Assembly: GCA_022360315.1 (NCBI GenBank)
Contig: JAKSDA010000543.1
Coordinates: 1-59,990, forward strand
Reading direction: 5' to 3'
Origin: Pseudomonadota bacterium
Lineage (GTDB): Bacteria; Myxococcota_A; Polyangia; Haliangiales; Haliangiaceae
Length of the DNA stretch: 59,990 nt
Shown: positions 9,414-20,200 of the stretch, one piece after another
Position numbering within the stretch: position 1 is the stretch's first letter
Layout: every line of letters begins with the position of its first letter
Translations under genes and position numbers: made by a program
Notes under the pieces: model-generated
The model's database searches: none
Seen by the model: the letters and a program-made list of their open reading frames with translations, nothing else
What the model was told of the DNA's origin: nothing

Positions 9414-10088
9414 GCCCCCATACTGCCGGACTTCCGGCTGGCTCGGCTGACGGCGTGACTTCAAGAGCCGATTGGTCGCGGCCGAACTGCCACCACATCG
9501 AGGAAGAAAGCATGCCTCGTCGGGTGCCCTGGCGCTGGTGGGTGACCCGATGGAGCCCGCCCAGCAATCGCTGTCGTCGCGGCTTTCGGTGCATTGCTAT
9601 CGGCCGTTCAGGCTGCTGCAAGACGGCTGGGCTCCGCCGCAAGGCGAGCACGTGGGGCCGCAGAACAGCGCCGAGTTGCATGCTGCGCACAGCGTGACCT
9701 CGCTACAGGCGCCGCGATTCTTGTCAAAGAAGTTAAGGCTCGCAACCAGGCCCAAGACGAATAAAACGGCCTCACCTGTGTGCTTGTACTAGAGATGCAC
9801 AAATAGATTGTCCCGAACTTGCACAGTGTACAGATAGCGGCACAGATAACGTCAACAAATACGCCTAATTCGCCTGGCACTCACCTTGCACCTAGCCACA
9901 TCTACGCTTTGCCGACGAGAAACCGCACGTAAGTCCCGCATTCGACAATATATGGATTTTCACGCACACCTCGCGGCACATATATCATTATCCTGCTGTT
10001 ACCAAATATATTATTTATATCAGGTAACCCCAACTCACTGCCCAATTACCTAATCAACCACCGCGACACGCGGGCAGGAGGCAGAGCG
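9414..10088. other. Intergenic region at a base-composition boundary
   Basis: 675 bases. Just after the DUF4215 stop, GCCGG-ACTT-CCGGC (9425-9438) can form a short hairpin but has no T run. The middle contains no convincing gene. From about 9950 the DNA becomes AT-rich and should hold the promoter of the downstream symporter gene. Confidence 0.4.
9998..10028. promoter_or_regulatory. Possible operator/promoter upstream of SLC13 gene
   Basis: GTTACC (9998-10003) and GGTAAC (10023-10028) form an inverted repeat around a 19-base AT-only stretch, 60 bases before the symporter start. It could be a regulator site; no family is assigned. Confidence 0.25.
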
Positions 10089-11660
10089 ATGGCTTACGGA
10101 AAATTGCTTCACCGTCATGAACGGGTCGTGCCGAATAACGTGACGATTCCACGTCAACCTATCTTTGTAGCCCTGGCTACCGCGGCAGTTGCAGGCGCGC
10201 TATTTTTCGGTCTGGCCGAGCTGGACGCTCAGATCAGAATCGCATTTATAACGTTTGCCGTCGCCATCATTGGCTGGGTCTTCACCAGGATCGAAGACAG
10301 TTATGTCGCCCTCGCCGCGGCGATGATCTTCGTATTGGCGGGTATCGAGGCACCCGATGAGTTTTTCGAAGCCCTCGGCGACAACTTGGTCTGGCTGCTG
10401 GTGTCCTCATTCATCATCGCCGCAGCAGTGAAGGCGTCTGGACTGTCCAACCGCCTCGCGATGGTGGTAGCGGCGCGCGCTCGCTCCGTCGGCCACCTAT
10501 TTTATGCCCTGACCGCGGTGGTGGTGGTGACGGCCTTCCTTATCCCCGCCACCACGGGACGCGCCGCGCTGATGGTGCCGGTCTTCCTGGCCCTTAGCAA
10601 TGTCATCTGCAATCCACGGATCATCAGGGCGCTGGCCCTGCTTTTTCCCACGGTAATACTCCTATCGGCGTTCGCTTCATTGATCGGTGCGGGGGCGCAC
10701 TTGCTGGCCGCGGACATCATCTGGCGTATGACGGGAGAACGCATCGACTTTCTGCGCTGGATGATGCTGGGTTTGCCGTTTGCGCTGATCAGTTCGTTCC
10801 TTTCCACCTGGGTTATCTTGCGGCTTTTTCTTACCGCGGATGAGCGGCGTCAACCGCTGGCGCTGGATGCAACGACCTTGGCGAAACGGCAAGATAATCC
10901 CCGGACAGAGAAGCTGAGTGGCCGTGAGTATTATGTGATGGCAGTCGCGTTTGTCGTGGTGCTGCTCTGGTGTACCGAGCCACTGCACGGCCTCAACAAC
11001 ACCGTGGTCGCGATATTCGGTGCCCTGGCGGTGACATTACATCACGTCGGACCCATCTCGCTCAAACAGGGTATCAACAATGTGGAATGGAATCTCATTG
11101 TATTCATGGTAGCGACCCTGGAACTCAGCGAAGGCCTGGTTGACTCCGGCGCAGCAAAATGGTTGGTCGACGGCTTGTTTAGCAGCATACAAGGCGTGGC
11201 AGACAGCGCCTGGTTGGTATTCGGCAGCGTGATGCTCATCGCCTTACTGTCGCATCTGGTTATTGCCTCGCGGTCGGCGCGTGTCGCGATTCTCGTTCCC
11301 ATGGTGATCTTGCTGGCCCTGGCACTGGGTTATAATGCTGTTGCCCTCTCCTTTGTGGCTGTGGCGGCTACGGGATTTTGTGTGACCTTGGCGGTCAGCG
11401 CCAAGCCGGTAGCCATGTTTAGCCAGCTGCCGGTACCCACTTATGCGCCCCGTGATCTGCTGCGTCTCAGTGGGGTGTTGCTACCCTTGCATTTGGTATT
11501 GATCGTCGTTTTTACAGTTGCAGTGTGGCCGCATATGGGACTGTCCATCATGCACGAAACGCCGGCCGCGCCCCCGGCGCCCCATTGGCAGCAGCCTTGG
11601 GAGCATGAACAAGCGAATCCGACACCTACAATCAAGAATGGATATTTGCTCGACTCTTGA
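10089..11660 (+). CDS. SLC13/DASS-type anion:Na+ symporter
   Basis: Integral membrane transporter of 523 residues with about a dozen hydrophobic helices. It fits the SLC13 (divalent anion:sodium symporter)/ion-transporter superfamily: FITFAVAIIGWVFTRIEDSYVALAAAM near the start, LIPATTGRAALMVPVFLAL in the first half and SHLVIASRSARVAILVPMV in the second, the paired substrate-binding repeats of this fold. The ATG at 10089 has GCAGGAGGCAGAGCG in front of it. Substrate cannot be read from sequence; the glycerate kinase gene 111 bases downstream makes a small hydroxy-acid or dicarboxylate (glycerate, tartrate and similar) a reasonable inference. Base composition here is lower than in the siderophore region, so acquisition with the kinase gene is possible. 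Confidence 0.8.
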   Translation: MAYGKLLHRHERVVPNNVTIPRQPIFVALATAAVAGALFFGLAELDAQIRIAFITFAVAIIGWVFTRIEDSYVALAAAMIFVLAGIEAPDEFFEALGDNLVWLLVSSFIIAAAVKASGLSNRLAMVVAARARSVGHLFYALTAVVVVTAFLIPATTGRAALMVPVFLALSNVICNPRIIRALALLFPTVILLSAFASLIGAGAHLLAADIIWRMTGERIDFLRWMMLGLPFALISSFLSTWVILRLFLTADERRQPLALDATTLAKRQDNPRTEKLSGREYYVMAVAFVVVLLWCTEPLHGLNNTVVAIFGALAVTLHHVGPISLKQGINNVEWNLIVFMVATLELSEGLVDSGAAKWLVDGLFSSIQGVADSAWLVFGSVMLIALLSHLVIASRSARVAILVPMVILLALALGYNAVALSFVAVAATGFCVTLAVSAKPVAMFSQLPVPTYAPRDLLRLSGVLLPLHLVLIVVFTVAVWPHMGLSIMHETPAAPPAPHWQQPWEHEQANPTPTIKNGYLLDS

Positions 11661-11771
11661 GCCACCTTTATCTGCCGCAGATGTTCAATGAGCAGCAGCA
11701 GGGGATATAGCCGCTCTCTCGCTCTGAGTCATGGAACAGAAGAAGCGCCCACTTAACGACGGGAAGAAAAA

Positions 11772-12950
11772 ATGACTCTAAACATTCTAGTCGCTCCATC
11801 CGGATTCAAAGAGAGTTTGAGCGCCCACGAGGTCGCCAATGCTATTACCACGGGGGTAAAGCTCGCATTGCCCGACGCAGAGGTCTTCGCCGTCCCCATG
11901 GTCGATGGTGGCGAAGGTTTCACGCAAGCCCTGGTAGAGTTCACCGGTGGGACCTCGCATGGGTTGACGGCGACGGGGCCGGTGGGTAACCCAGTGCAAT
12001 CGCACTTTGGGTTCCTGGGTGGGACGCGAAATAAGCACGCCGTACTGGAGATGGCGGCGGCGGCAGGGTTACGTCTGGTACCGCGTCACGCGCGCGATCC
12101 TCGTAATACGACCAGCCACGGCGTGGGAGAATTGATTCGTGCGACCCTGGATGCGGGCGCTGAACGCATTCTCGTCGGCTGCGGGGATTCCGGGATCAAC
12201 GACGGCGGAGCGGGCATGGCCCAGGCCCTGGGAGTACGGTTACTGGACGACCGTGGCGAGGAGATCGGTTTTGGTGGTGGTGAACTGGCGCGGCTGCGAC
12301 ACATCGATCTTTCTGGCCGTGATCCCCGCCTTGATCGCGTGCGCATCGATGCAGCCGTCAACTGGCATAACGTGCTCCTGGGCCCCCGCGGCGTGGCACG
12401 GGTCTTCGGGCCGCAAAAAGGAGCTACACCGGAAATCGTCGAGGAACTCGACGAAGCCCTCGAAAATTACGCCGACGTGATCCGACGGGACGTGGGCGTG
12501 GATGTCGGCGCAATGCCAGGTAGTGGTGCCTCCGGCGGCCTGGGCGCGGGCCTCGCCGCACTCCTCGGCGGTCGACTCCATCCCCGCTATGAAATCGTGA
12601 TGCGCTATATCGATCTCGATCACCTGCTGAAACGAGCCGATATTGTGTTTACGGCAGAGGGATGTCTGGACGCTCAGACACCGTGGGGCAAGGTGCCTGC
12701 CGAAGTCGCGCGGCGTGCCAAACGTTACGGCTTGCCCGTCGTGGCCCTGGCGGGTACTGTTGGGGAAGGCGCGAGTACAAACCTGGAGCACGGCATCGAT
12801 GCCTATTTCAGTATCGTCGACTGTCCCTGTTCTCTACAAGAATCCATCGACAAGGCCCACCAGCTGGTTGCCAATGCCGCGGAACAGGTGGCGCGCACCT
12901 TGCGCTTGTGGAGCAACCAGCTCGTCCCCGAGCAGAGACTAACTGCCTAG
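11772..12950 (+). CDS. Glycerate 2-kinase, GarK/GlxK type (class I)
   Basis: Phosphorylates D-glycerate with ATP to 2-phosphoglycerate, feeding glycolysis from glyoxylate, glucarate or serine breakdown. Family marks are strong: NILVAPSGFKESLSAHEVANAI at the start, VPMVDGGEGF, AVLEMAAAAGLRLVP, GCGDSGINDGGAGMAQALG, RVFGPQKGATPE, PGSGASGGLGAGLAALLGG, and TAEGCLDAQTPWGKVP near the end. At 392 residues it has normal length. The ATG at 11772 follows GGGAAGAAAA. It probably forms an operon with the symporter upstream. Its stop overlaps the stop of the convergent amidohydrolase gene in a shared CTAG. Confidence 0.92.
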   Translation: MTLNILVAPSGFKESLSAHEVANAITTGVKLALPDAEVFAVPMVDGGEGFTQALVEFTGGTSHGLTATGPVGNPVQSHFGFLGGTRNKHAVLEMAAAAGLRLVPRHARDPRNTTSHGVGELIRATLDAGAERILVGCGDSGINDGGAGMAQALGVRLLDDRGEEIGFGGGELARLRHIDLSGRDPRLDRVRIDAAVNWHNVLLGPRGVARVFGPQKGATPEIVEELDEALENYADVIRRDVGVDVGAMPGSGASGGLGAGLAALLGGRLHPRYEIVMRYIDLDHLLKRADIVFTAEGCLDAQTPWGKVPAEVARRAKRYGLPVVALAGTVGEGASTNLEHGIDAYFSIVDCPCSLQESIDKAHQLVANAAEQVARTLRLWSNQLVPEQRLTA

Positions 12951-14473
12951 CCCACTGCTCGAGGCTTGCCAATGCGTTCCCGGGCAGACTGCACTGCTTT
13001 CAAATAATCCGCATACAACTCGTCTTCATTGAACCTGGTACTTTCCCCACTCTCGACCAGTACCTGCCCGGCAACGATCACGGTGTCAACATCCTTGCTG
13101 TTACCCGTGACCAAGAACGTTCGTAGCGGATGTTTCGACTGTCTGTAGCGATAGTCGTCAATATTTACCAGCACGATGTCGGCCTGCTTCCCCACTTCCA
13201 CGGAGCCAATGCTGCCGTGCCAGCCAAGCGCTTTGGCACCAAAGAGAGAGCCCGTTCTTAATGCCAGATTGGGTGGGCAGACTGTATTGCAGTTATGGGC
13301 CTCGTTGTGATTGAGGTGTGCTCCCCGCATGGCTTCACACATACCTCCGGTGAAGGTAATGTCGCCGTCGGTGCTGGTTGATACCCAGCGCCCCTCTTTG
13401 AGAAAACGGCCGATCTGTCCTGTTTCGCTGTTGCTGCTCTCGCCCAGCATGCCGTAATGTGCAGGAGCGTGGCAAATATTCACTCCCGTCTCTAGCAGGC
13501 GTTGATACTCTTCTTCCGATGCATAGGCTGTATGGACGGCCATCAACTTGTCTGTCAGTAATCCGAGGTGATCGAATCGCTTGATAGGTGACAGGCCGAA
13601 CACCCTTTCTACCGCGTGGCGTTCGTTTTTTAACGGCGCCAGGTGGGTCGCGTACGGGACCTCAAACCGGCTGGCGATTTCACCCAGTGCCCGCAGTTGC
13701 TCGTCTGAACTCCCAAACGCACCCATGACAGACGGCATTCCGCCGATCAATCCCGACGGGTGATCATTCCATTTTTCGATCAAGGATACCCAGTCATCGG
13801 CCTGTTCTTGGGTATCCGCGATATATTCGATTGTATCTGACCTGTTGACAATCATGATGTCAGATCCCCAGCGACTGACGCGTAGGCGCATGCCCAGATC
13901 GATGGCGGACTGCGCCATGGCATCGGGAGAATTGGCCGATCCGACATCCCCCAGCGTGGTTGTTCCCGAGCGCAGCTGTGTCCACATGCTCCAGCGCGCA
14001 ATGGCCATGCCTTCGCGAAGCGTGAGTTTTTTTCCAACCGACGAAATAAACCCAAACATCGATCCCAGTGCTTCGATATCTCCACCATTGGAATACGCGG
14101 TTGGCTGCACGTCCTTGTCGTCGGGTTGCTCGACGTTCGACGCCACAAAGCTCTCGTGCCAGTGAGGGTTTACGAAGCCAGGTAGAATCATTTTACCTTT
14201 CGCATCAATCACCTGATCACCTGGCGATTCCATGTTCGGCAGCCCTCGATCCACCGAGCCCAGCGCCTTGATTTCATCGCCCTCGATCAACAACCATGCG
14301 TTCTCGATCACAAGGCTGTCCAGGTTGGCTGTGTAAAGAAATCCATCTTTTATCAGTATGCGACGGTCAGAGGCGGGACCTGCTAAATCTAATTGAGCTT
14401 CCGGTAATAGCCGGTGAGTCTTGCCCTCGCTCCAGTCGAGCGGAGCCGTGGAATTCGAAGTACTTTCCTTCAT
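12947..14473 (-). CDS. Amidohydrolase superfamily metal-dependent deaminase/hydrolase
   Basis: 508 residues of the ATZ/TRZ-type amidohydrolase family, cytoplasmic. It has an N-terminal beta-sandwich (ILIKDGFLYTANLDSLVIENAWLLIEGDEI), the metal-binding HxH at His104/His106 (PGFVNPHWHES), later metal-site segments PYATHLAP, AVHTAYAS and STDGDITF, and the closing sandwich GSIGSVEVGKQADIVLVNIDDYR. Relatives deaminate or dechlorinate N-heterocycles or hydrolyse C-N bonds; the substrate here is unknown. The start is supported by CAAGGTA before the ATG. It is last in a minus-strand set with the aminotransferase (89-base gap) and MFS transporter, suggesting uptake or export and processing of an amino compound. 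The N-terminus is about 30 residues longer than usual. Confidence 0.85.
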   Translation of the reverse strand: MKESTSNSTAPLDWSEGKTHRLLPEAQLDLAGPASDRRILIKDGFLYTANLDSLVIENAWLLIEGDEIKALGSVDRGLPNMESPGDQVIDAKGKMILPGFVNPHWHESFVASNVEQPDDKDVQPTAYSNGGDIEALGSMFGFISSVGKKLTLREGMAIARWSMWTQLRSGTTTLGDVGSANSPDAMAQSAIDLGMRLRVSRWGSDIMIVNRSDTIEYIADTQEQADDWVSLIEKWNDHPSGLIGGMPSVMGAFGSSDEQLRALGEIASRFEVPYATHLAPLKNERHAVERVFGLSPIKRFDHLGLLTDKLMAVHTAYASEEEYQRLLETGVNICHAPAHYGMLGESSNSETGQIGRFLKEGRWVSTSTDGDITFTGGMCEAMRGAHLNHNEAHNCNTVCPPNLALRTGSLFGAKALGWHGSIGSVEVGKQADIVLVNIDDYRYRQSKHPLRTFLVTGNSKDVDTVIVAGQVLVESGESTRFNEDELYADYLKAVQSARERIGKPRAVG

Positions 14474-14562
14474 TACCTTGTCCTGGTGAGTCTTGATGAG
14501 CGATCAGGCTGTCCGAAAGACGGCGGTGAGGTATCGAGTCCTGGCACTAGCCAGGATCTATC

Positions 14563-15858
14563 TCAAAGCCCCTCATCCTCCTCGAAAAAGCCAGGTTCGA
14601 ATATTCCCGACTCTTTCATGACCAGTAGTGACGCTTCGACCGCGTCGATCGTTTTGTCGATTTGTTTTCCTGTATGTGCCCCGCAGACGAAATTCACTTC
14701 GCGGCGCAACAGGACGCCGCGTTTGGCCATTTCACCCAAAAATGGCTCTGCGTATTTGACGTGTTCTGCGGGGTTTTTTGCAAAAAGAAACATTGGAATT
14801 GGATCGTAGCCGACGACTCGAAGCGGCGTATTCAGCCGCTCCGACACCTGGTTGACGCCCTCTTTCAAGCGGCGGCCCAGGGCTGCGATACGGTCGATGT
14901 AATCGGAGCTTCGATACTCGTTCAACACCGCGCAACAAACCTCCAGAGACAGCATTTCCCCGCCGAAGGTGGTCGAAACTTGCAGTTTTTCCATATGCTT
15001 CATCAGCTTGGACGGTCCGGCGACCGCGGACAAAGGCATACCTGAAGCGATGCCCTTCGACAACGTGACGAGATCAGCCGCGACGCCGAAATATTCTTGT
15101 GCACCACCCAGCGCCAGGCGAAATCCGGTGACGACTTCGTCGAAGACGAGTAGCACATTGTTATCGCTGCAGGCGTGCTGGAGGCGACGTAGAAAGTCAC
15201 CAGTCAGTGTACGATTGTAGGGGACCGACAGCAGAACCGCTGCTAGAGAATCCGCCTCGGACTGAATCAATTCCAGCATCGGCGGCTCGTCCATGGCCGT
15301 GAACAAGGGCATCCTGTGGGTGTAGTTTTGAATTATCTTGGGCACTCCCGGTGTATCGAACATGTATTGATCATGCCACCCGTTGTAACCCACGATTATG
15401 ATTTTTTCCTTCTCTGTGATGCAACGGGCCAGGCGTATTGCCGCGGAATTGGCATCGGCTCCCGTCTTGAAGAACCGGACCATTTCCGCACCAGGGATCA
15501 TGTCCACCAGCATTTTGGCTGCTTTGGGCTCGACCGGGGTGGGGAGAGAATGAATGATACCCTTATGAAGATTCTCCGATATGGCCTGGATCACTGTGGG
15601 GTGATTATGTCCTAATGTGTTCGCAGCTAGGCCATTGATGAAATCAATATACTCGTTTCCATCGACGTCACGGACCACGGCACCTCGACCGCTTGCGATG
15701 AAGACAGGAAAGCGTCCAGGCGCGAACTGCTCGGGTTTCTTCATCATGGACTGAGTAAAACCCGCAATATACTGCTCATTGGATTTCGCTAGCAGGTTGG
15801 ACTGGGTCAGCTCTAATTCACCTACAGTTGAATCTGGACCGGCAGCATCAGCAATCAT
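14563..15858 (-). CDS. Class III PLP aminotransferase, glutamate-1-semialdehyde aminomutase-like
   Basis: 431 residues. PLP-binding Lys268 lies in LVTLSKGIASG and the cofactor-contacting Asp240 in LLVFDEVVTGFR; GHNHP, FFKTGADANSAAIRLAR and YNGWHD are typical of the GSA aminomutase branch. GGAGTAACCA precedes the ATG. It is unlikely to be the haem enzyme HemL, since the usual NSGTEA is KTGADAN and the context is wrong. Two readings fit. It may act with the MFS and amidohydrolase genes in a separate catabolic set. Or, because the upstream NRPS ends in a reductase domain giving an aldehyde, it may aminate that aldehyde as MxcL does in myxochelin B formation. Its lower G+C than the NRPS favours the first; its position and strand allow the second. 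Confidence 0.85.
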   Translation of the reverse strand: MIADAAGPDSTVGELELTQSNLLAKSNEQYIAGFTQSMMKKPEQFAPGRFPVFIASGRGAVVRDVDGNEYIDFINGLAANTLGHNHPTVIQAISENLHKGIIHSLPTPVEPKAAKMLVDMIPGAEMVRFFKTGADANSAAIRLARCITEKEKIIIVGYNGWHDQYMFDTPGVPKIIQNYTHRMPLFTAMDEPPMLELIQSEADSLAAVLLSVPYNRTLTGDFLRRLQHACSDNNVLLVFDEVVTGFRLALGGAQEYFGVAADLVTLSKGIASGMPLSAVAGPSKLMKHMEKLQVSTTFGGEMLSLEVCCAVLNEYRSSDYIDRIAALGRRLKEGVNQVSERLNTPLRVVGYDPIPMFLFAKNPAEHVKYAEPFLGEMAKRGVLLRREVNFVCGAHTGKQIDKTIDAVEASLLVMKESGIFEPGFFEEDEGL

Positions 15859-15937
15859 TGGTTACTCCATTGAAATCGGGTGGTTATTGGTGGAATTTGA
15901 TAGGTAGGATCTAGGGGGATCCCCTTGTTCGCACAAT

Positions 15938-17131
15938 TTACGCCACCTGTGGAGTCTCGGTGGGTCTCCATCGAGGCGCCAGATACAGGCAGAAGCTCAG
16001 CAAGATCGAAAGTCCTGCCATGATGGCAAAAGTCGTTCCTGGGCCGTACATGCTAATGACAGGTTGGCTCAGAATTGGTGCAGCGAACTGGGCCAGGAAG
16101 AAGCTGGTAGTCACTCCACCCATGGCCCGGCCCCGCCTGGCTGGATCGGTGAAGCTGAAAAGCCAGACTATGAGATTTGGGCGAACAATGCCGAATCCCA
16201 CGCCGCTGATCATCAAACCGAGTATAGCCACCGCATAGTTCGCGGTCAGTCCCATGACGGCAAAACCCACGCCGACCACCAGGAAACCGAGTGCATGCAA
16301 AGACTGGTAGCGGGCGGCCTTGGCGTATCGATGGTAGTTCATGGATACAAGCGCGACAATTAGCAGCATGACAGCCATGCTGATGCCGGTCTCCGAGCTC
16401 GAGACTGACTGAAATTCTCCAGCATAGAATGGATAATGCAGTGGAATCATGTAAAGCATGAATACTTCGCAGAATCCCAGGATATAGCATGTGTACAGGC
16501 TTCGCCTTGCAGGCACGGGATCCAGAGCGGGTTCGGGCCGGACACCTGTAATGGTATTTTTGTCGTTCAGGAATATCAAAATCCCTGGCAATACCAGAAA
16601 TGCAAACGCATAGATCAGAAATGGTATGTTCCAGTGAACGTCGGCTAGCAGACCGCTGAACGCCAGGAATACCACACCCCCTATGCTTGAGAATCCTGCC
16701 TGCAATCCCATGAATACCCCGAATTCAGGGCCTTCGAAGTATTCGCCTGCGATGGTGACGGTCGCAACCATGACTCCAGCCACCGCGATACCGAGACCGA
16801 GACGCCCAGCCAGGATCAGCACGAGCGAATGACTGAGGAAGTAGCCAGATACACCTGTCAAGCCGTAAAGGATCATACTGGCAACGAGGATTGCCTTCTT
16901 GCTCTTCCGGTCGACCAGTCTGCCAGCAAATGGAGCCGACATTGCGATGACGAGTCCAGGGGCCGACAGTATCATCTTCACCCAGAACTCGGCGCCGGCA
17001 TGGTTGCCGAAGGCTTCCTTCATTCCCGGGAGGGCTGGAGCCAAGGTAGCTCCAGCGAGGACAGTCATCGTACTTGCCAGTAAGAGAAATAGGTTCCGCC
17101 TGTTCAGGATCATTCCTGCTGTAATGTTCAT
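15938..17131 (-). CDS. MFS transporter (drug:H+ antiporter-like)
   Basis: 397 residues with twelve predicted membrane helices. Major facilitator marks include the loop 2-3 motif APFAGRLVDRKSKKAIL (G-x3-D-(R/K)-x-G-x-(R/K) type) and LILAGRLGLGIAVAGVMVATVTIAGEYF in helices 4-5. Export or import of a small molecule across the inner membrane is expected; the substrate is not readable. It starts 101 bases after the NRPS stop on the same strand and 79 bases before the aminotransferase, so it could be a siderophore exporter (EntS-like role) or the transporter of the aminotransferase/amidohydrolase set. No clear terminator was seen between the NRPS and this gene. Only a weak ribosome site precedes the ATG. 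Confidence 0.85.
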   Translation of the reverse strand: MNITAGMILNRRNLFLLLASTMTVLAGATLAPALPGMKEAFGNHAGAEFWVKMILSAPGLVIAMSAPFAGRLVDRKSKKAILVASMILYGLTGVSGYFLSHSLVLILAGRLGLGIAVAGVMVATVTIAGEYFEGPEFGVFMGLQAGFSSIGGVVFLAFSGLLADVHWNIPFLIYAFAFLVLPGILIFLNDKNTITGVRPEPALDPVPARRSLYTCYILGFCEVFMLYMIPLHYPFYAGEFQSVSSSETGISMAVMLLIVALVSMNYHRYAKAARYQSLHALGFLVVGVGFAVMGLTANYAVAILGLMISGVGFGIVRPNLIVWLFSFTDPARRGRAMGGVTTSFFLAQFAAPILSQPVISMYGPGTTFAIMAGLSILLSFCLYLAPRWRPTETPQVA

Positions 17132-17232
17132 GTGCAGCTCTATCTCGAGGGACAGGTTATGGTTTCGCGATCTCCGTCGGGGCAGCCCGATTCATCGAAA
17201 GGTTGCCGGCAACGGTCCCGGGGACGAGCGAG

Positions 17233-20200
17233 TCACGGGTGTGTGCTCGGAGTTTGCGGCGCTCGGCACTCGGTCGGGGGCAGAAGCCCCTGGGCGACGC
17301 AGTAGTCCAGGTAACGGTGCACCGCCGTGCGATCGATGGGGTCGCACCTGAGTCCGCTGTCCGCGAGTCCCGACTCGAGGTTGTCAGTGCGGATGCGGCC
17401 AAGGCCCAAGGTCGCCTGGCTCGGGGCCTCGGAGCGCCGCATTTCAAAAAAGGACAGGGTGGCACGAGTCTCGGCGCGGGGGTCGCTCTCAAGGCGGCGG
17501 CACCAGTCGGATACGGACGTGGTGTGAACACGGTATCCGTAGTCGCCGATCCACTTGAATAGCTCGAGCCAGCGAACCTCCCGGGTTGTGGACACATGGA
17601 CAACCCTGCCATTAGCGGTGGAATTCTGGACCAGTTGTACGATGACGCTCGCCACATAATCGACCGGAGTCCACGGCTCTCGCACGTCGAGCTGGGGGAG
17701 TATTCCCACCGGGACACCGGAGCGGACGATGCGCCAAAGGATGTCGCTGTGGTTGACGAAGCCGCTGCGCGTCGGGCCAACCACCCGCCCGAGGCGATAC
17801 ACCGCGAGGGGGATACCGCGGCCGCTGGCCTGCTCCATGAGGCGCTCGGCGACCCATTTGCTGCGGCTGTAGCCATCCCGAAGGCCGTCGTGGCGTGGCA
17901 CAAAGGCCTCGGGCACCTCGGCGGGCGATTGCTCGTGGCCGGATGCCACCGCGAGGGTTGAGACGTGGTGCACGGTCTTTTCCATGCCCCGGGATGCCAG
18001 ACGTAGCACCTCGAGGGCACCGAGCACATTGCTCGCGCGCATGCTGGCGTACGACCTCACCAGGCTCACCGTCGCGGCGCTGTGAATCACAGTATCGCAG
18101 GTGTCGGCCAGGAACTGATATCGCCGGGTTGTGAGGCCGAATCGTGGCTTGCCGATGTCGCCGGGCTGCACCTGCACTCGCTCGGCGAGAGCGCGTTCGA
18201 CAGCCGGGGTCAACATTCCATGGGTGTCGAGGCTGCTCCGCACCCGCGCCAGCCCTGCTGCTTCGCTGTCGGCTCGGACCAGGCAGACCACTCGACGGGT
18301 GCTGCTGCACAGGAACGCGTGGAGCAGATACACCCCCACGAAACCGGTGGCGCCGGTCAGGAGCAGGTTGCCGGCCTGGCCTGAAAGGGGCCGGGAACTG
18401 GGCTTGGGCAAACCGCCGATGTCAGATGGCAGCTCGGCGTCGCGATCCATCTCTCGAGTGATCGCCGTGGTGTCCACGGTTGCGAGCTGCGGTACTTCGA
18501 GAGCCCGGCACAGCCCACGGAGAGTGGGATGGGCGAAGATCAGCGAGACCGGCACATCGCGCTCAAGACCAGCGCTGAGTCGCGACGACACCTGCAGCGC
18601 TTGCAGGGACTGACCGCCGAGATCGAAGAAGTTTTCGTCCGGGTCGCAACCGGCAATGCCCAGCACGTCACTCCAGATCCCATGCGCCACCCGCGCGATC
18701 TCGCCCTCGGGGACCGAGGCCAGCGGGCGGTCCTGGTCGTGCGCCGAGAGGGTGCGAAGGCCCGCGCGATCCACCTTGCCCGACGCATTCGTCGGCAACC
18801 GGTCCAGATGCACGAACCGCCGGGGAACGGCGGCTGCCAGCAGTCGCTCGCCAGCGTGCTGGCGCAATTCGGCAACCGAAGGATACGGCGCGTTCGCGAC
18901 GTAGTGCGCGGTCAACAGCGGCACCTGGCCGGTCCCCCGGATCACGGTGACAGCTGCCTCACGGATCGAGGGATGGGCTCGCAAGGTGGCTTCGACCTCA
19001 CTTGGGTCGACGCGCTGTCCGCTGATCTTGACCTCCTGATCGACCCGTCCCGCGAACACCAGCGCGCCGGATTCGTCTGCGCGCACCCGATCGCCGGTGC
19101 GGTAAGCACGGGGCTGGCCAGCGACGGTCCGCACCGAGACGAAACGCTCGGCGTTGAGTCGCGGTCGGTTCAGATACCCCTGGGCCAAGTTGGGTCCGAT
19201 GAGGTAGAGCTCGCCAGTCTCGCCCGCGGGCACGGGACCGAGGCGCTCATCGAGAACCACTGCGTGCGTTCCCGGCAGAGGCCTGCCAATGGGCACGCTC
19301 TGCTGGTTCTCGGACGACCGGGACAGATCGGCGAACGCCGCGACCACGGTGGCCTCGGTGGGGCCGTAGGTGTTGAGCAGCACCGGATGGGTCCCGATAG
19401 TCCGGCGCCAGGCGGCCACTCGTTCGGCGGCGGCTTCTTCGCCGCCAATAATCACCTGGCGAAGGCAGGTTGGCAGGGTGAAGGATCCCGCGGCCACGCG
19501 GTCGACCAGTTCGTGCCAGAGCGCCGTGGGCAAATCCAGGATCGTGATGCCTCGGGCCTGGCAGCCGTCGACCAGCGCTGTGAGCGAATCGAGCATGTCG
19601 TCGGTGCGCAAGACCAGGGTTGCGCCACGGCACAGGGTGAGAAAGATCTCCTCCACGCTGGCATCGAACTGCAGAGCGGCAAATTGCAGCACCCGATCGT
19701 CGATGCGCCAGCCGTACGCAGCAGTCGCAGAGGCCACGAAATGGGCCAGTGCCGCGCGCCCGATCAGCACGCCGTTGGGGCGTCCGGTGGAGCCAGATGT
19801 GTAGATCACGTAGCCAGTGGTGTCGGCGGCAGCGGAGGCGACAGGATCTCGGTCGGAGGGAACAGCGGCGACCGCGGCATCGAACGGGTCGTCGGCATCC
19901 ACCAGCAATACCTCGCCATCGGTGCGGGTCGCCAGATGGGCATGGGCGCGATCGGTGATCAGCAACCGGGGACGGGCATCGTCGAGAATGCATCCAGTGC
20001 GATCTGCGGGGCCATCGGGGTCGAGGGGGACGTATGCAGCCCCCACCGCCATTGTGGCCAGGATGCTGGTGATTGTGGCCACGCTCCTTTGCAGCGCGAT
20101 CACCACCAGGTCGCCGTCGCCCACGCCGTGCTGCCGCAGTCGTGTTGCCTGGACGCGCACCGCTGCGGCCAGCTCGCGATAAGTGAGCTGCCGATCGCCG

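Noticed and set aside
14563..15858. Assignment as HemL (tetrapyrrole synthesis)
   Set aside because: The key NSGTEA region is replaced by KTGADAN, and no haem genes are nearby; kept as GSA-aminomutase-like aminotransferase.
17200..17211. GTTGCCGGCAAC palindrome after the NRPS as a terminator
   Set aside because: Stem of six with no loop and no T run; not credible as a rho-independent terminator.
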